Assembly: GCA_036268355.1 (NCBI GenBank)
Contig: DATAUG010000261.1
Span: 1-64,000 of the forward strand
Origin: DASQPJ01 sp036268355
GTDB lineage: Bacteria; Actinomycetota; Actinomycetes; Sporichthyales; Sporichthyaceae
Direction of reading: 5' to 3'
Length of the DNA stretch: 64,000 bases
The position numbers were made by a program, and so were the translations under genes. Under the pieces are notes generated by a model that saw only the letters and a list, made by a program, of their open reading frames with translations, did no database searches and had not been told where the DNA came from. Shown piece after piece: positions 41,096 through 50,575 of this stretch (the stretch's first letter is position 1; the number at the start of each line of letters is the position of its first letter).

Positions 41096-43327
41096 GTGCT
41101 TGGGAAACGGGGTACCGGATTGACCCGCTGGGCGGAGTTCGTACTGCGTCGCCGGAAGACGGTCGTGTTCTTCTGGCTGGCGATGGTCGTCGTGGGGGTG
41201 TTCAGCGCGGGGAAGACGTCCAACCGGTTGTCGGTCGACTTCTCGCTGCCGGGCCAACCCGGCTACGAGACGTCCAAGCAGATCATCGACACCTACGGCA
41301 ACGGTGGCGAGATGGCGCCGTCGATCGTCGTGGTGACCGTGCCCGAAACAACCACGGTGCAGGCCCAGGCCACGCGGATCGACGCGGTGTTCGACCAGAT
41401 TCGCCAAGCCGTGCCCACCGACCGCATCGTGGACTACGCCTCGACGGCCAACCCGGTGTTCATCACCGCCGACCAGCGCACCACCTATGCGCTCGCCTAC
41501 CCGGCGATGTTCAAGTCGTTCACCCAGAAGCTGGACACCATCGCCATGCAACCGGTGATCGCCGCGGCCGAGGACACGACCGGGTTCGACTGGGGCGTGA
41601 CCGGCTACCAGCAGTTGGCCCAGGGCAGTTCGAAGTCCAACGGCCCCAGCGTGCTGACCGAGACGCTCTTCGGTGGGCTGGGCGCCTTGGCGGTGCTGGC
41701 GTTCCTGTTCGCCTCGTTCCTGGCCCTGGTCCCGTTGGTGATCGCCGCCGTCTCGATCCTGAGCACGTTCAGCCTCATCCTGCTCGGCACGTACGTGTTC
41801 AACATCAGCTTTGTCGTGCAGTTCCTGGTCGCCCTGGTCGGCCTGGGTGTGGCCGTCGACTACTCGCTGCTGCTGGTCAACCGCTGGCGTGAGGAGCGGG
41901 CCCACGGGCGCGAGAACCACGACGCCATCGTGACCGCGATGCGCTACGCCGGCCACGCCGTGGTCGCCAGCGCGGGCACCGTGGCAATCAGCCTGTGCGC
42001 GCTGCTGGTGATCCCGGTGCCGCTGCTGCGCAGCATGGGAATCGGGGGCATGCTGATCCCGCTGGTCAGCACCGCCGTCGTGATGACCCTGCTACCCGCG
42101 ATTCTGGGCGGGATCGGGCCACGCGTGGACTGGCCGCGCATCCGCAACGAGAGCCGCGCCTCGCGCGCCTGGACCGCGTGGACCCGCGGGGTCGTGCGGT
42201 TCCGGTGGCCGGTGGCGGTCGGCACGCTGGGCCTGCTGGTCGCGCTGCTCGTCCCGATCTTCGGCATCAAGATCGGCCAGACCCAGACCGACTCGCTGGC
42301 GCACAGCGGTCCCGCGTACGCCCAGTTCCAGACGCTGACCGACGGCGGCGTGCCGACCGGCGTGGTCTCGCCGATGGAGATTCTGGTCAAGGGTCCGGAC
42401 GTGACCGACTCGGTCAACCGCGTCGTGGCCGCGGTCAAAACCGTGCCCGGCGTGTCCGCGATCCTGGCACCGGACAACGCGGCATGGCGCAAGGACGGCA
42501 CGGCGATCGTGGACGTGATTCCGACCGACGAGATCGTCGACTCCACTCAGGCGCACATCGCCGAGTCGGTCAAGTCCGCAATCTCCCGGATCCCGGGGGT
42601 GGTCGGCGTCACCGGCACCGGGCCCGCGGTGCTGGACTACATCAACGCCGTCTACAAGAACTTCCCGTACACCCTGGCGGTCATCGCGCTGGTGACGTTC
42701 CTGCTGCTGGTGCGGACGTTCCGGTCGATCCTGCTGCCGATCAAGGCCGTACTGCTGAACATCCTGTCGGTCGGTGCCACCTTCGGGGCCACCGTGCTGT
42801 TCTGGCAGGACGGGCACGGTTCCAAGCAGCTGTTCGGAATCGCACCCACCGGTGCGGTCGAGTTCTGGCTGCCGGTGCTGATCTTCGCGTTCCTGTTCGG
42901 GCTGTCGATGGACTACGAGGTGTTCATCCTGTCCCGGATGCGTGAGGAGTACGACCGGACCGGCAACACCGACCTCGCGGTGGTGGAGGGCCTGGGGCGC
43001 ACCGGGAGGTTGGTGACCGGCGCCGCGACGATCCTGTTCCTGTCCTTCCTCGCGCTGGCCTCCTCGCCCGGCACGGACATCAAGGTCTTCGCCACCGCGT
43101 TGGGCATCGGGATCCTGCTGGACGCCACAGTGGTCCGGGCGCTGCTGGTCCCGGCGCTGGTGTCGTTGTTCGTCGAGTGGAACTGGTACCTGCCGGACTG
43201 GGTGGCCAAGGTGCTCCGGATCAAGCCGGTCGTCGCCCCCGACGGGCCGCGGGTACCGGCTCAGGCCACCGGGCCGGGGCAGATCGCGGAGATCCCCGCC
43301 GCGCAGATGGCCCGCTTCGAGCTGTAG
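41096..43327 (+). CDS. MMPL/RND-family membrane transporter
   Basis: About 743 residues with the two-fold RND layout: TM1 (VVFFWLAMVVVGVFSAG), a large outside loop, a helix bundle with the VDYSLLLVNRWREE motif (proton relay DY), a second outside loop (about 410-540), and a second bundle with MDYEVFILSRMREEYDRTG and VEGLGRTGRLVTGAATILFLSFLALA. MMPL proteins export lipids, siderophores or drugs. The start is uncertain: GTG 41096 or TTG 41120 (AAACGGGG upstream) give the expected N-terminus; the frame is open to 40955 without a ribosome site. Confidence 0.88.
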   Translation: MLGKRGTGLTRWAEFVLRRRKTVVFFWLAMVVVGVFSAGKTSNRLSVDFSLPGQPGYETSKQIIDTYGNGGEMAPSIVVVTVPETTTVQAQATRIDAVFDQIRQAVPTDRIVDYASTANPVFITADQRTTYALAYPAMFKSFTQKLDTIAMQPVIAAAEDTTGFDWGVTGYQQLAQGSSKSNGPSVLTETLFGGLGALAVLAFLFASFLALVPLVIAAVSILSTFSLILLGTYVFNISFVVQFLVALVGLGVAVDYSLLLVNRWREERAHGRENHDAIVTAMRYAGHAVVASAGTVAISLCALLVIPVPLLRSMGIGGMLIPLVSTAVVMTLLPAILGGIGPRVDWPRIRNESRASRAWTAWTRGVVRFRWPVAVGTLGLLVALLVPIFGIKIGQTQTDSLAHSGPAYAQFQTLTDGGVPTGVVSPMEILVKGPDVTDSVNRVVAAVKTVPGVSAILAPDNAAWRKDGTAIVDVIPTDEIVDSTQAHIAESVKSAISRIPGVVGVTGTGPAVLDYINAVYKNFPYTLAVIALVTFLLLVRTFRSILLPIKAVLLNILSVGATFGATVLFWQDGHGSKQLFGIAPTGAVEFWLPVLIFAFLFGLSMDYEVFILSRMREEYDRTGNTDLAVVEGLGRTGRLVTGAATILFLSFLALASSPGTDIKVFATALGIGILLDATVVRALLVPALVSLFVEWNWYLPDWVAKVLRIKPVVAPDGPRVPAQATGPGQIAEIPAAQMARFEL

Positions 43328-43374
43328 CCGGAAGGCAGCGTCGGTCAAGCGGCGGCGGGCTCGGCGGGGCCGGG

Positions 43375-43770
43375 TCAGGGGGCCGGGCGCTGGTCTCGCC
43401 GCAGCGGATGATCCGGCGGGATCTCGACCAGCACGATCGGGACGCCGTCCGGATCGGCGATCCAGCACTCGATCAGGCCCCATGGCTCGAGGCGGGGTTC
43501 GCGGCGCACCGGGACCCCGCGGGCGGCCAGCCGCTCGCGCTCGGCGGCCACGTCGCGCACCTGCAGCCACAACGCGATGCCGGCCGGGGCGACCTGCCCG
43601 GTTCCGGCGGAGATCTCGAGCAACCCGTTGCCGAGGAAGAACACGGTCCCCGGGGCGTCCGCCGGGCCGAACTCACGCGCGGTGGCCAGCCCGATCACCT
43701 CTCGGTAGAAGTGCACGGACCGGCGATGATCGGTCGGGTGCAGGAGCACGCGGCTGCTCAGGACGTCCAT
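43375..43770 (-). CDS. VOC (glyoxalase/bleomycin resistance) family protein
   Basis: A 131-residue protein with two betaalphabetabetabeta modules: VLLHPTDHRRSVHFYREVIGLATARE, FFLGNGLLEIS, IALWLQVRDVAAERERLAARGVPV and LIECWIADPDGVPIVLVEIP. The metal-ligand positions (H near residue 11, E in LLEIS, E in VLVEIP) are kept, so a metal-dependent activity is likely; substrate unknown. The frame extends to 44361, but the part above 43770 shows no domain. Confidence 0.8.
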   Translation of the reverse strand: MDVLSSRVLLHPTDHRRSVHFYREVIGLATAREFGPADAPGTVFFLGNGLLEISAGTGQVAPAGIALWLQVRDVAAERERLAARGVPVRREPRLEPWGLIECWIADPDGVPIVLVEIPPDHPLRRDQRPAP

Positions 43771-44215
43771 CGGTGAATCGTGTCGCAGCAGGCGGCCCGG
43801 CGGCGTGGCTGCCGGGGCTGAACCCGGCGGATCGGGGACAAATCGGGGCAACTCGGCCCATCCGCGGCGTCGGCGGTTCCGAAGACCCTGCAGCAGAGGT
43901 GTGTACGGGAGGTGATTCGCCCGTGGTTGGGTCCGCCGCACGTCCCGGTGCGGCGAGCCTCGCCGGCCGAGGGCAAGTGCTACCCGACTCCCGGGGGTAG
44001 CCGGCAGGTCGTCGGCCTCCAACTGAATGCTGTTCCTGGCGGCACGTAGGACGGCTCCGAAGCGCTCGGCGTTCGGATCCGGTCTCGCCAGGGGCCGCTG
44101 CGGCGCCCCCGGTATCGTCTTCGGCGGGTCGGGAGCCGCCGCGCGGACAACCAGAAGTCCCCGAGACACCCCTTCGGCAAGGCGTCTCGGGGGCTTCGCC
44201 GCCCAGGGCGATGAC
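43771..44215. other. 445-base stretch without a convincing gene
   Basis: Between the VOC gene and the Vgb-like lipoprotein gene, both on the minus strand. Open frames exist on both strands but have no start site support and no recognisable motif. Near its right end is the terminator hairpin of the lipoprotein gene (44155-44196). The rest is presumably the VOC promoter region plus non-coding DNA. Confidence 0.5.
44155..44196 (-). terminator. Terminator of the Vgb-like lipoprotein gene
   Basis: AAGTCCCCGAGAC (44155-44167) pairs with GTCTCGGGGGCTT (44184-44196) with one G-U pair, 19 bases beyond the stop of the minus-strand gene. Confidence 0.75.
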
Positions 44216-45163
44216 TCAGGGTTGCGCGGTGGCGCTGGGCTTGGTCGACGCGGTGGCCGACGTGGAGGGCATGGTCGAGGGGCCGGCCGACGCTGTGGGC
44301 GTCGGGGCGGTCGTGGTCTGCGCCGGCCCGGGGACACCGGCCCCCAGCGGGGCGCGGACAACCTTGTCAGCCGTGTCCTCGGTGAACCACAGGTTGTGGT
44401 CCGGCCCGATGGTCAGCCCGGCGATGCTGTTGGCCGCGTCGGGCAGCGCGTACTCCTGAATCACCCCGGTTGGGGTGATCGAGCCGAGCTTGCCGACGTC
44501 CTCGGTGAACCACAGGTTGCCGTCCGGACCCACGGTGATGTCCGACGGATCGCCCTGTGCGGTCGGCACGGTGAACTCCTTGATCGAGCCCGTGGGCGTG
44601 ATCCGGCCGATCTTGTTGCCGTCGTTCTCGGTGAACCAGAGGTTGCCGTCCGGGCCGGAGACGATGTCGGCCGGGCTGGACGAGTCAGTGGGAACGGTGA
44701 ACTCCTTGATCACCCCGGCGGGGGTGATCTGGCCGATCTTGTTGCCGTCGCCCTCGGTGAACCAGACGTTGCCGTCCGGGCCGGCGGTGATCTCGGCCGG
44801 GCTGGACGCCGCGGTCGGGATGTTGTACTCCGTCACCGTCCCGCCGGGGGTCACCTTTCCGACCTTGTTGTCGTCCTCGAGGAACCACAGGTTGCCGTCA
44901 GGTCCGGTGGTGATCTCGCCCGGCGAGGCGTTCGCGGTCGGGACGTTGAAGACGGTGAACGTCGGCGAGCCGGACGTCGACCCCGACGCCCCGCCCGGAG
45001 CGGGCGAGGCGGTATCGGTCGGGGTCGTGGACCCCGTGCTCGGGGGCGGCGGGGCCGACTTCGAGGAGGAGCCGGGCAGTGTGCAACCGGCAAGCAGCAG
45101 GGTGGCCAGGCCCAGGCCGAGCAGGCCCGCGGCCTTGCTGTGGTGTCGATGTCTGAGAGTCAC
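44216..45163 (-). CDS. Lipoprotein with virginiamycin B lyase-like beta-propeller
   Basis: A 315-residue exported lipoprotein. Signal peptide 1-26 with lipobox LLAGC (C27 lipidated), then a Ser/Thr/Pro linker, then five repeats of about 42 residues of the form GPDGNLWFTE followed by GNKIGxITPxGxIxEFxVPT. These are blades of the Vgb/SMP-30-like propeller. Vgb lyases open streptogramin B, but most such lipoproteins have no known activity, and there are fewer blades than the usual six or seven. The tail (270-315) is Thr/Ser/Ala/Pro-rich and disordered. GTG 45163 is chosen because it places the signal peptide correctly. Confidence 0.8.
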   Translation of the reverse strand: MTLRHRHHSKAAGLLGLGLATLLLAGCTLPGSSSKSAPPPPSTGSTTPTDTASPAPGGASGSTSGSPTFTVFNVPTANASPGEITTGPDGNLWFLEDDNKVGKVTPGGTVTEYNIPTAASSPAEITAGPDGNVWFTEGDGNKIGQITPAGVIKEFTVPTDSSSPADIVSGPDGNLWFTENDGNKIGRITPTGSIKEFTVPTAQGDPSDITVGPDGNLWFTEDVGKLGSITPTGVIQEYALPDAANSIAGLTIGPDHNLWFTEDTADKVVRAPLGAGVPGPAQTTTAPTPTASAGPSTMPSTSATASTKPSATAQP

Positions 45164-45271
45164 GTGATCAAGGTTATGGGTCGACCAACCCGCGACACGC
45201 GCATTCGCGGGAAGTCCAATCTGAATCATAGGCGGGCGCAGCCAGAACACAGTCACGACGGAAGGCGCAAT

Positions 45272-45292
45272 TCGGTGCGCATTACGCACCGA
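45272..45292 (-). terminator. Hairpin after the pyrophosphatase gene
   Basis: TCGGTGCG (45272-45279) pairs with CGCACCGA (45285-45292) around CATTA, 27 bases beyond the ppa stop on the minus strand. Confidence 0.55.
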
Positions 45293-45319
45293 GTCGGTCG
45301 CCGAACGCGAGCCGAATAT

Positions 45320-45817
45320 CTAAGGCTGCGTCACTTCCTCAGCTGCCAAGCGTTCTCGGGAGGCGACTATCTCCAACTCGGCGGCGTGTCGATCCACCCA
45401 GGTGGCGCCTTCCACCGACTTGCCGGGTTCGAGGTCCTTGTACACCTCGAAGAAATGCTGTATCTCCAGCCGGTGGAATTCCGCCAGGTGATGAATGTCG
45501 CGAATGTGCTCCAGGCGGGGATCGTTGGTCGGCACGCAGAGGACCTTGTCGTCGCCGCCCTTCTCGTCGGTCATCCGGAACATCCCGATTGCGCGGCACA
45601 GGATCAGACAGCCCGGGAACGTCGGTTCGTCGACCAGTACCAACGCGTCCAACGGGTCACCGTCCTCGCCCAGGGTGCCCTCGACGAACCCGTAGTCGGC
45701 CGGGTAACGGGTGGCCGTGAACAGCATCCGGTCCAGCCGGATCCGTCCGCTCACGTGATCCATCTCGTACTTGTTGCGATGGCCCTTCGGGATCTCGACA
45801 GTGACGTCGAACTGCAT
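45320..45817 (-). CDS. ppa: Inorganic pyrophosphatase (family I)
   Basis: Hydrolyses PPi to two phosphates in the cytosol and drives biosynthesis forward. 165 residues from ATG 45817 (MQFDVTVEIPKGHRNKYEMDH). The family signature is DGDPLDALVL (metal-binding Asp triad), with YPADYGFVEGTLGEDGD and MTDEKGGDDKVLCVP. GGAG lies before this ATG; GTG 45838 would add seven residues and is less like the family. It is divergent from dacB, as Rv3628 (ppa) is from Rv3627c. Confidence 0.95.
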   Translation of the reverse strand: MQFDVTVEIPKGHRNKYEMDHVSGRIRLDRMLFTATRYPADYGFVEGTLGEDGDPLDALVLVDEPTFPGCLILCRAIGMFRMTDEKGGDDKVLCVPTNDPRLEHIRDIHHLAEFHRLEIQHFFEVYKDLEPGKSVEGATWVDRHAAELEIVASRERLAAEEVTQP

Positions 45818-45991
45818 CGGCTCCACGGACTCGGGCACCTCGTACTCACCGATGAGGACGCGGCGGGTGCCGCGAGACTGGTCCGCCCATTCTCCACGGC
45901 GTCTTCTCCGCGGTGTCGGCGCGCGGACCGGTGTGCCGGTGTCGCGGCGTCAGGGGGAGTCGGCCCGGGTCGGCGCAGTAGGGTCGAGCGC

Positions 45992-47476
45992 GTGCGGGGG
46001 CGATGGGCGAGCGGGTGCCTCGCGCTGGCCCTGACCCTGGTGGCGGGTTCGGCCGCTGCGCAGCAGACCCCGGGCCCGCAACCGGCCACGCCACCGGCCG
46101 CCACCACCGTCGAGGACTTGACCCCGGTCCTGCCCGGACAAGGTCTGGCACCGACCGCGGCCGGGCTGGCGAGTCGACTGGCCAACCTGCTCACCAACTC
46201 CGCGCTCGGGCCGCACTTCGGCCTCCAGCTGACCGACGTCGGCAGCGGCACCCCGCTGTACGGCGTCAACGGCAACGATCCGTTCGCCCCGGCGTCGGTG
46301 ACCAAGGTGCTGACCGCCGCGGCAACCCTGGTCACCCTCGGCCCGGACACGCGGCTGCACACCTGCGTGATGCTCCTGCCGGCCGCCGCGACCCCGGCCC
46401 CCATCCCCCCGGTGTCACCCGGGCCGTCGTTCCCACCCGGCCCGTCGCTGGAACCCGGGCCCCCGGTCTCGCCCGGGCCGACGGCGGCGCCGCTCCCGGA
46501 ACGCACCGTGGTCCTGATCGGCGGCGGCGACCCGTTGCTGACGTCGTTGCCGACCGGCAGCGACGAGCTGCCCGCCTACCCGCAGCGCGCCCACCTCGAC
46601 GACCTCGCGATCCAGACGGCGCAGGGCCTGCGCAACGTCGGCATCGACCGGATTCGGCTGCGTTACGACTCGTCGTTCTTCAGCGGCCCGGCCGCCTCGC
46701 CGCAATGGGTGCACAGCTACACCTCCGACGTGGTCGGCCCGGTTGTCGCGTTGTCCGCCGACGCCGGCCGCGCGCAGCCGGAGAACGAGGGCCGGGTGGC
46801 CGACCCGGCGGCGCACACCGCGGCGTTGTTCGCCGCCCAGTTGCGGCAGGCCGGGGTCACCGTGCTGGACAAGCCCGCCCCGCAGGTCGCGCCACCCGGC
46901 GTCCCGACCATCGGCGACGTCGCCTCGGCGCCGCTGGGCGCGATGCTGGAGTGGATGCTCGTCCAGAGCGACAACGACGTGGCCGAGGCGATGGCCCGCC
47001 AGGTCGCGATCCACGACGGGCGGCCGGCCACGTTCACCGACGGCGCGGCCGCGGTGCGTGCCGAGGTCAGCAAGCTTGGCGTCGACCTGACCGGGGTCAC
47101 CACCTACGACGGAAGCGGCCTGTCGCGGGAGGACCGGATCCCGCCGCGGGTGCTGGCCCAGACCCTCGCTGCCGCGGCCTCGGGGCCGAACCAGGTGCTG
47201 CGGGTGCTCACCGGCGGGCTGGCCGTGGCCGGTGTGAACGGCACCCTGATGCTGCACTTCTACGACCCGCGCTCGATGGCGGCCCGCGGCATCCTGCGTG
47301 CCAAGAGCGGCAGTCTGCAGGGGGTGGTCTCACTGACCGGGATCCTGCCCGACGCCGACGGCCGGCTGCTCACCTTCGCGGCGATCGCCGACGACGTGGC
47401 CCCCGGCGAGGGCCTGGCGGCGCGGGTGGCGATCGAACGCATCGCGGCCGCGCTGCTGTCCTGCGGCTGTCGCTGA
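45992..47476 (+). CDS. dacB: D-alanyl-D-alanine carboxypeptidase/endopeptidase (PBP4, S13 family)
   Basis: Exported enzyme that trims or cuts peptidoglycan peptides. 494 residues with an N-terminal signal segment (CLALALTLVAGSAAA). Active-site motifs are SVTK (SxxK, about residue 107), SDN in VQSDNDVAEAM, and KSG in RAKSGSLQGVVSLTG. Between the first two lies an unusual Pro-rich stretch (PPVSPGPSFPPGP and similar, about residues 133-167). GTG 45992 has no ribosome site; TAGGGT (45979-45984) is 7 bases upstream, so it is probably leaderless. The longer frame back to 44027 crosses ppa and is not real. Counterpart of Rv3627c. Confidence 0.9.
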   Translation: MRGRWASGCLALALTLVAGSAAAQQTPGPQPATPPAATTVEDLTPVLPGQGLAPTAAGLASRLANLLTNSALGPHFGLQLTDVGSGTPLYGVNGNDPFAPASVTKVLTAAATLVTLGPDTRLHTCVMLLPAAATPAPIPPVSPGPSFPPGPSLEPGPPVSPGPTAAPLPERTVVLIGGGDPLLTSLPTGSDELPAYPQRAHLDDLAIQTAQGLRNVGIDRIRLRYDSSFFSGPAASPQWVHSYTSDVVGPVVALSADAGRAQPENEGRVADPAAHTAALFAAQLRQAGVTVLDKPAPQVAPPGVPTIGDVASAPLGAMLEWMLVQSDNDVAEAMARQVAIHDGRPATFTDGAAAVRAEVSKLGVDLTGVTTYDGSGLSREDRIPPRVLAQTLAAAASGPNQVLRVLTGGLAVAGVNGTLMLHFYDPRSMAARGILRAKSGSLQGVVSLTGILPDADGRLLTFAAIADDVAPGEGLAARVAIERIAAALLSCGCR

Positions 47477-47513
47477 GGCCTGCGCCGCCCGTTACCGCCC
47501 GAGCCCGCATCTT

Positions 47514-47564
47514 CTGGCGTGTCCCGCGCCCTTCCGGCGACCGGAAGGGCGCGCGACACGCCAG
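47514..47564 (+). terminator. Very strong hairpin after dacB
   Basis: A 24-bp stem with one mismatch (47514-47537 with 47541-47564) and a 3-base loop, 37 bases after the dacB stop. It is followed by GGACGGGG, with no U-run. Confidence 0.85.
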
Positions 47565-47640
47565 AGGACGGGGACAGGCGCGGCCTTACCCGCTCGGGTC
47601 TCCCGGCGCGTCCGGTGCGATCGGCGGTTACGGTGGGGCC

Positions 47641-48771
47641 GTGAACAGCGGTGGGGAAACGAACGTTGTTGTCGACTGGGACTTGGCTCGGTCGATCGGC
47701 AAGCGGCTGGTGGCTCGATCGCCGTCGGTATCCCCGTTCGAAGCCATCGAGGTCGTTGATCAGCTGCGTCGATTCGCGGTCGAATCGGCGGAGCACGTTT
47801 CGGCCTTCACCGGTCTGAGCGCCCCGGACCCCGGGCCGCCAACACTCGTCGTGGACCGGCAGCGCTGGTTGGACGTGAACGTCGATGCCTTCGCGGTCCA
47901 GGTCCAGCCGCTGCTGGACAAGATCGCGGCGAGCCGCTCCGGCCAGATCGCCGGCGCCGTGGGCGCGGTCGGCCGCCGGGCCACCGCTTTCGAGATCGGG
48001 TTCCTGCTGTCGTTCATCGGCTCCCGGGTGCTCGGTCAGTACGAGCCGTTCCTGCCCTCGATCGGTGAGGGCGCGAGCGAACACGGGACGCTGCTGTTGG
48101 TGGCGCCGAACGTGGTCGCTGCCGAGCGCGACATGCGGCTGTCGCCGGCGGACTTCCGCCGTTGGGTCTGCCTGCACGAGGAGACCCATCGGGTGCAGTT
48201 CACCGCGGTGCCCTGGATGCGCGAACACGTCGCCGGTCTGGTGCGACAGTTCCTGTTGGCCACCGAGGTGGACCCGGGCGTGGTTGTCACCTGGGCCAAC
48301 AACGTCGCCCGCGCCGCCGGCGACGTCGTGCGTGGGAAGGCCGCGTTCAGCCTCGTCGATCTGGTCACGAACCCGGACCAGCGGCGCGTGATGGACCAGC
48401 TCACCGCGTTGATGAGCGTGCTGGAGGGCCACGCGGAGTTCGTCATGGACGGGGTCGGGCCGAGCGTCGTGCCGACGGTCGCCGAGATCCGAACCGCCTT
48501 CAACGCCCGCCGTGCCGGGCGGTCCAGCCTCGACACGCTGTTGCGTCACCTACTCGGCCTGGAGGCGAAGATGCGGCAGTACCGCGACGGAGAGCGATTC
48601 GTCTCCGCGGTCGTCGACCGGGTCGGAATGGCGGGCTTCAACGAGGTGTGGGCCGCGCCGGCCAACCTGCCCTCGCTGTCCGAGCTGCACGACCCGGCGG
48701 CCTGGGTGGCCCGGGTGCACGCCGCGGGTGCGCCGGTCGCGCCGGTCGCGGCCGCGCACGACGGCCGGTGA
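47641..48771 (+). CDS. Zinc-dependent metalloprotease (DUF2342 family)
   Basis: 376 residues of the actinobacterial DUF2342/coenzyme-F420-type family. The HEETH site (179-183) is an HExxH zinc motif in CLHEETHRVQFTAVPWMREH, with a downstream Glu in VLEGHAEFVMDGVG as the probable third ligand. Substrate unknown. There is no ribosome site at GTG 47641; TACGGT (47629-47634) lies 6 bases before, so it is probably leaderless. Its place between dacB and tilS is the same as Rv3626c. Confidence 0.85.
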   Translation: MNSGGETNVVVDWDLARSIGKRLVARSPSVSPFEAIEVVDQLRRFAVESAEHVSAFTGLSAPDPGPPTLVVDRQRWLDVNVDAFAVQVQPLLDKIAASRSGQIAGAVGAVGRRATAFEIGFLLSFIGSRVLGQYEPFLPSIGEGASEHGTLLLVAPNVVAAERDMRLSPADFRRWVCLHEETHRVQFTAVPWMREHVAGLVRQFLLATEVDPGVVVTWANNVARAAGDVVRGKAAFSLVDLVTNPDQRRVMDQLTALMSVLEGHAEFVMDGVGPSVVPTVAEIRTAFNARRAGRSSLDTLLRHLLGLEAKMRQYRDGERFVSAVVDRVGMAGFNEVWAAPANLPSLSELHDPAAWVARVHAAGAPVAPVAAAHDGR

Positions 48772-48863
48772 CGGCGTCCGTAGGTCGGGCGGCCGGACCC
48801 GGTGGTGGCCGCGGTATGCGTGGCCGCGGTGTGCACCGCGGCGATGGGTGACGGAGTCCACCC

Positions 48864-49838
48864 ATGGGGCCGCACCCAGCGGTCGCGGCGGTTCGCAACG
48901 CCGTCCATGCGGCGCTGAGTGACCTGCCCGCGGGCTGCCTGGTGCTCGTCGCGTGCAGTGGCGGGGCGGACTCGCTCGCGTTGGCCGCCGCGGCGGCGTT
49001 CGTCGGTCCGCGTGCGACTCTGCGAATCGGCGGGGTGTCCGTGGACCACGGCCTGCAGGACGGTTCGGCGGAACGCGCCGAGGCAGTGGCCCAGCAGTTG
49101 CGCACCCTGGGGCTGGCTCCGGTGGAGGCCTGCCGGGTCACGGTCGGCACCGCCGGCGGACCGGAGGCCGCCGCGCGAGCGGCGCGTTACCGGGCGCTGG
49201 ACGCCGCGGCCGACCGGTTGGCCGCCACCACGGTCCTGCTCGGGCACACCGCCGACGACCAGGCCGAGACCGTACTGCTCGGCCTGGCTCGTGGCTCGGG
49301 AGCGCGGTCGCTGGCCGGCATGGCCCCGGTGGCCGGCCGTTACCGTCGACCGTTCCTGGACCTGCCTCGGCGGCTGGTCCGCGAGGCCTGTGTCGCGGCG
49401 GGGCTGGACGCTTGGGAGGACCCGCACAACCGTGACCCGGCCTTCACCCGGACCCGCGTCCGCGACGCGGCCCTGCCCGCGTTGGAGTCCGCCCTCGGCC
49501 CGGGCGTCGCCGCCGCGCTGGCTCGTACCGCCCGGCTGCTGCGCGCCGACGCCGACGCGTTGGACGCGGTCGCCGAATCCGCCGCGCCGGACTGCGTCCG
49601 CGACGACGGCTTGGACTGCGTGGCGCTGATGACGTTGCCCGAGGCGATTCGCGGCCGGGTCCTGCGGCGGGCCGCGGTGGCCGCCGGCTGTCCGGCCGGA
49701 GCGCTGGCCGCCGGTCACGTGGCCGCGCTGGACCGGTTGTGTTCGACGGCCGGGCTGGGGCCGGCGCATCTACCCGGTGGCATTCGGGCCACCCGTCGGT
49801 GTGGGACCCTCGTGCTGTGGCGCCCGCCCGAGGAATGA
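48864..49838 (+). CDS. tilS: tRNA(Ile)-lysidine synthetase
   Basis: Modifies C34 of tRNA-Ile (CAU) to lysidine with ATP and lysine, so that it reads AUA. 324 residues with the PP-loop SGGADS (32-37), VDHGLQDGSAERAE, and LLGHTADDQAETVLLGLARGSGARSLAGM. The family region DAWEDPHNRDPAFTRTRVRD is present. It has the short actinobacterial form with a reduced C-terminal part. Together with hpt (10 bases downstream) and ftsH it is a widely conserved order. The start could also be one of the later in-frame codons. Confidence 0.92.
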   Translation: MGPHPAVAAVRNAVHAALSDLPAGCLVLVACSGGADSLALAAAAAFVGPRATLRIGGVSVDHGLQDGSAERAEAVAQQLRTLGLAPVEACRVTVGTAGGPEAAARAARYRALDAAADRLAATTVLLGHTADDQAETVLLGLARGSGARSLAGMAPVAGRYRRPFLDLPRRLVREACVAAGLDAWEDPHNRDPAFTRTRVRDAALPALESALGPGVAAALARTARLLRADADALDAVAESAAPDCVRDDGLDCVALMTLPEAIRGRVLRRAAVAAGCPAGALAAGHVAALDRLCSTAGLGPAHLPGGIRATRRCGTLVLWRPPEE

Positions 49839-49848
49839 GACTGCCGGC

Positions 49849-50400
49849 ATGAACTGCGCGGACGTGTCCGGCGAGATCGGCAAAGTGCTGGTCTCCGCGG
49901 AGGAGATCGCCGGCCGCACGCAGGAGTTGGCCGCCCAGATCGACGCCGACTACGCCGGCCGTGACCTGCTGCTGGTCGGTGTGCTCAAGGGTGCCGTGAT
50001 GGTCATGGCCGACCTGGCCCGGGCGCTGTCGCACCCGGTGGAGATGGACTGGATGGCGGTGTCCTCCTACGGGTCGGGCACCAAGTCCTCCGGGGTCGTG
50101 CGCATCCTCAAGGACCTCGACCTGGACCTGTCCGGGCGCAACGTGCTGGTCGTCGAGGACATCATCGACTCGGGGCTGACCCTGTCCTGGCTGTTGGCCA
50201 ACCTGTCCTCGCGCGGACCGGCCAGCCTGGAGGTGTTCGCGATGCTCCGCAAGCCGGACGCCACCAAGGTCGACGTCCCGGTGCGGTATCTCGGGTTCGA
50301 CATCCCCAACGAGTTCGTGGTCGGCTACGGGTTGGACTACCGCGAGCGGTATCGCAACCTGCCGTTCGTGGCGACGCTGGACGACTCGGCCTTCGACTGA
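49849..50400 (+). CDS. hpt: Hypoxanthine phosphoribosyltransferase
   Basis: Purine salvage: hypoxanthine or guanine plus PRPP gives IMP or GMP. 183 residues; PRPP loop VVEDIIDSGLTLSWLL (about residue 99-114), LLLVGVLKGAVMVMADLARAL (PPi loop), and YLGFDIPNEFVVGYGLDYRERYRNLPF (purine hood). It starts 10 bases after tilS and is probably cotranscribed. An open frame to 49777 overlaps tilS and is not needed. Confidence 0.94.
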   Translation: MNCADVSGEIGKVLVSAEEIAGRTQELAAQIDADYAGRDLLLVGVLKGAVMVMADLARALSHPVEMDWMAVSSYGSGTKSSGVVRILKDLDLDLSGRNVLVVEDIIDSGLTLSWLLANLSSRGPASLEVFAMLRKPDATKVDVPVRYLGFDIPNEFVVGYGLDYRERYRNLPFVATLDDSAFD

Positions 50401-50575
50401 CCCGCGGGCCCGCAATCGCAATGCCGCCCGACGGTAATCGGTCCTCGTCCGGGTTCCGGCCCGGAGCCCGACCATCCCGGTCCGGCCCGCACGCGGCGAC
50501 CCGGAACGGCCGAACATATCGGTCCCGCTCGTGGTCAGGGCGCAGATGCCCTCACCGGTGTACCGTCGTAGCTCT

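Noticed and set aside
43771..44361. N-terminal extension of the VOC protein
   Set aside because: Low-complexity Pro/Arg-rich sequence without a ribosome site; the VOC fold is complete from ATG 43770.
44027..45991. Very long plus-strand open frame (over 1,100 codons with dacB) across the Vgb-like and ppa genes
   Set aside because: The upstream two thirds is the complement of the lipoprotein and pyrophosphatase genes; only the part from GTG 45992 encodes a recognisable protein with a signal peptide and penicillin-binding motifs.
47514..47564. The strong hairpin after dacB as another R1 or R3 element
   Set aside because: Ends and core differ from both families; it is best explained as a simple terminator.
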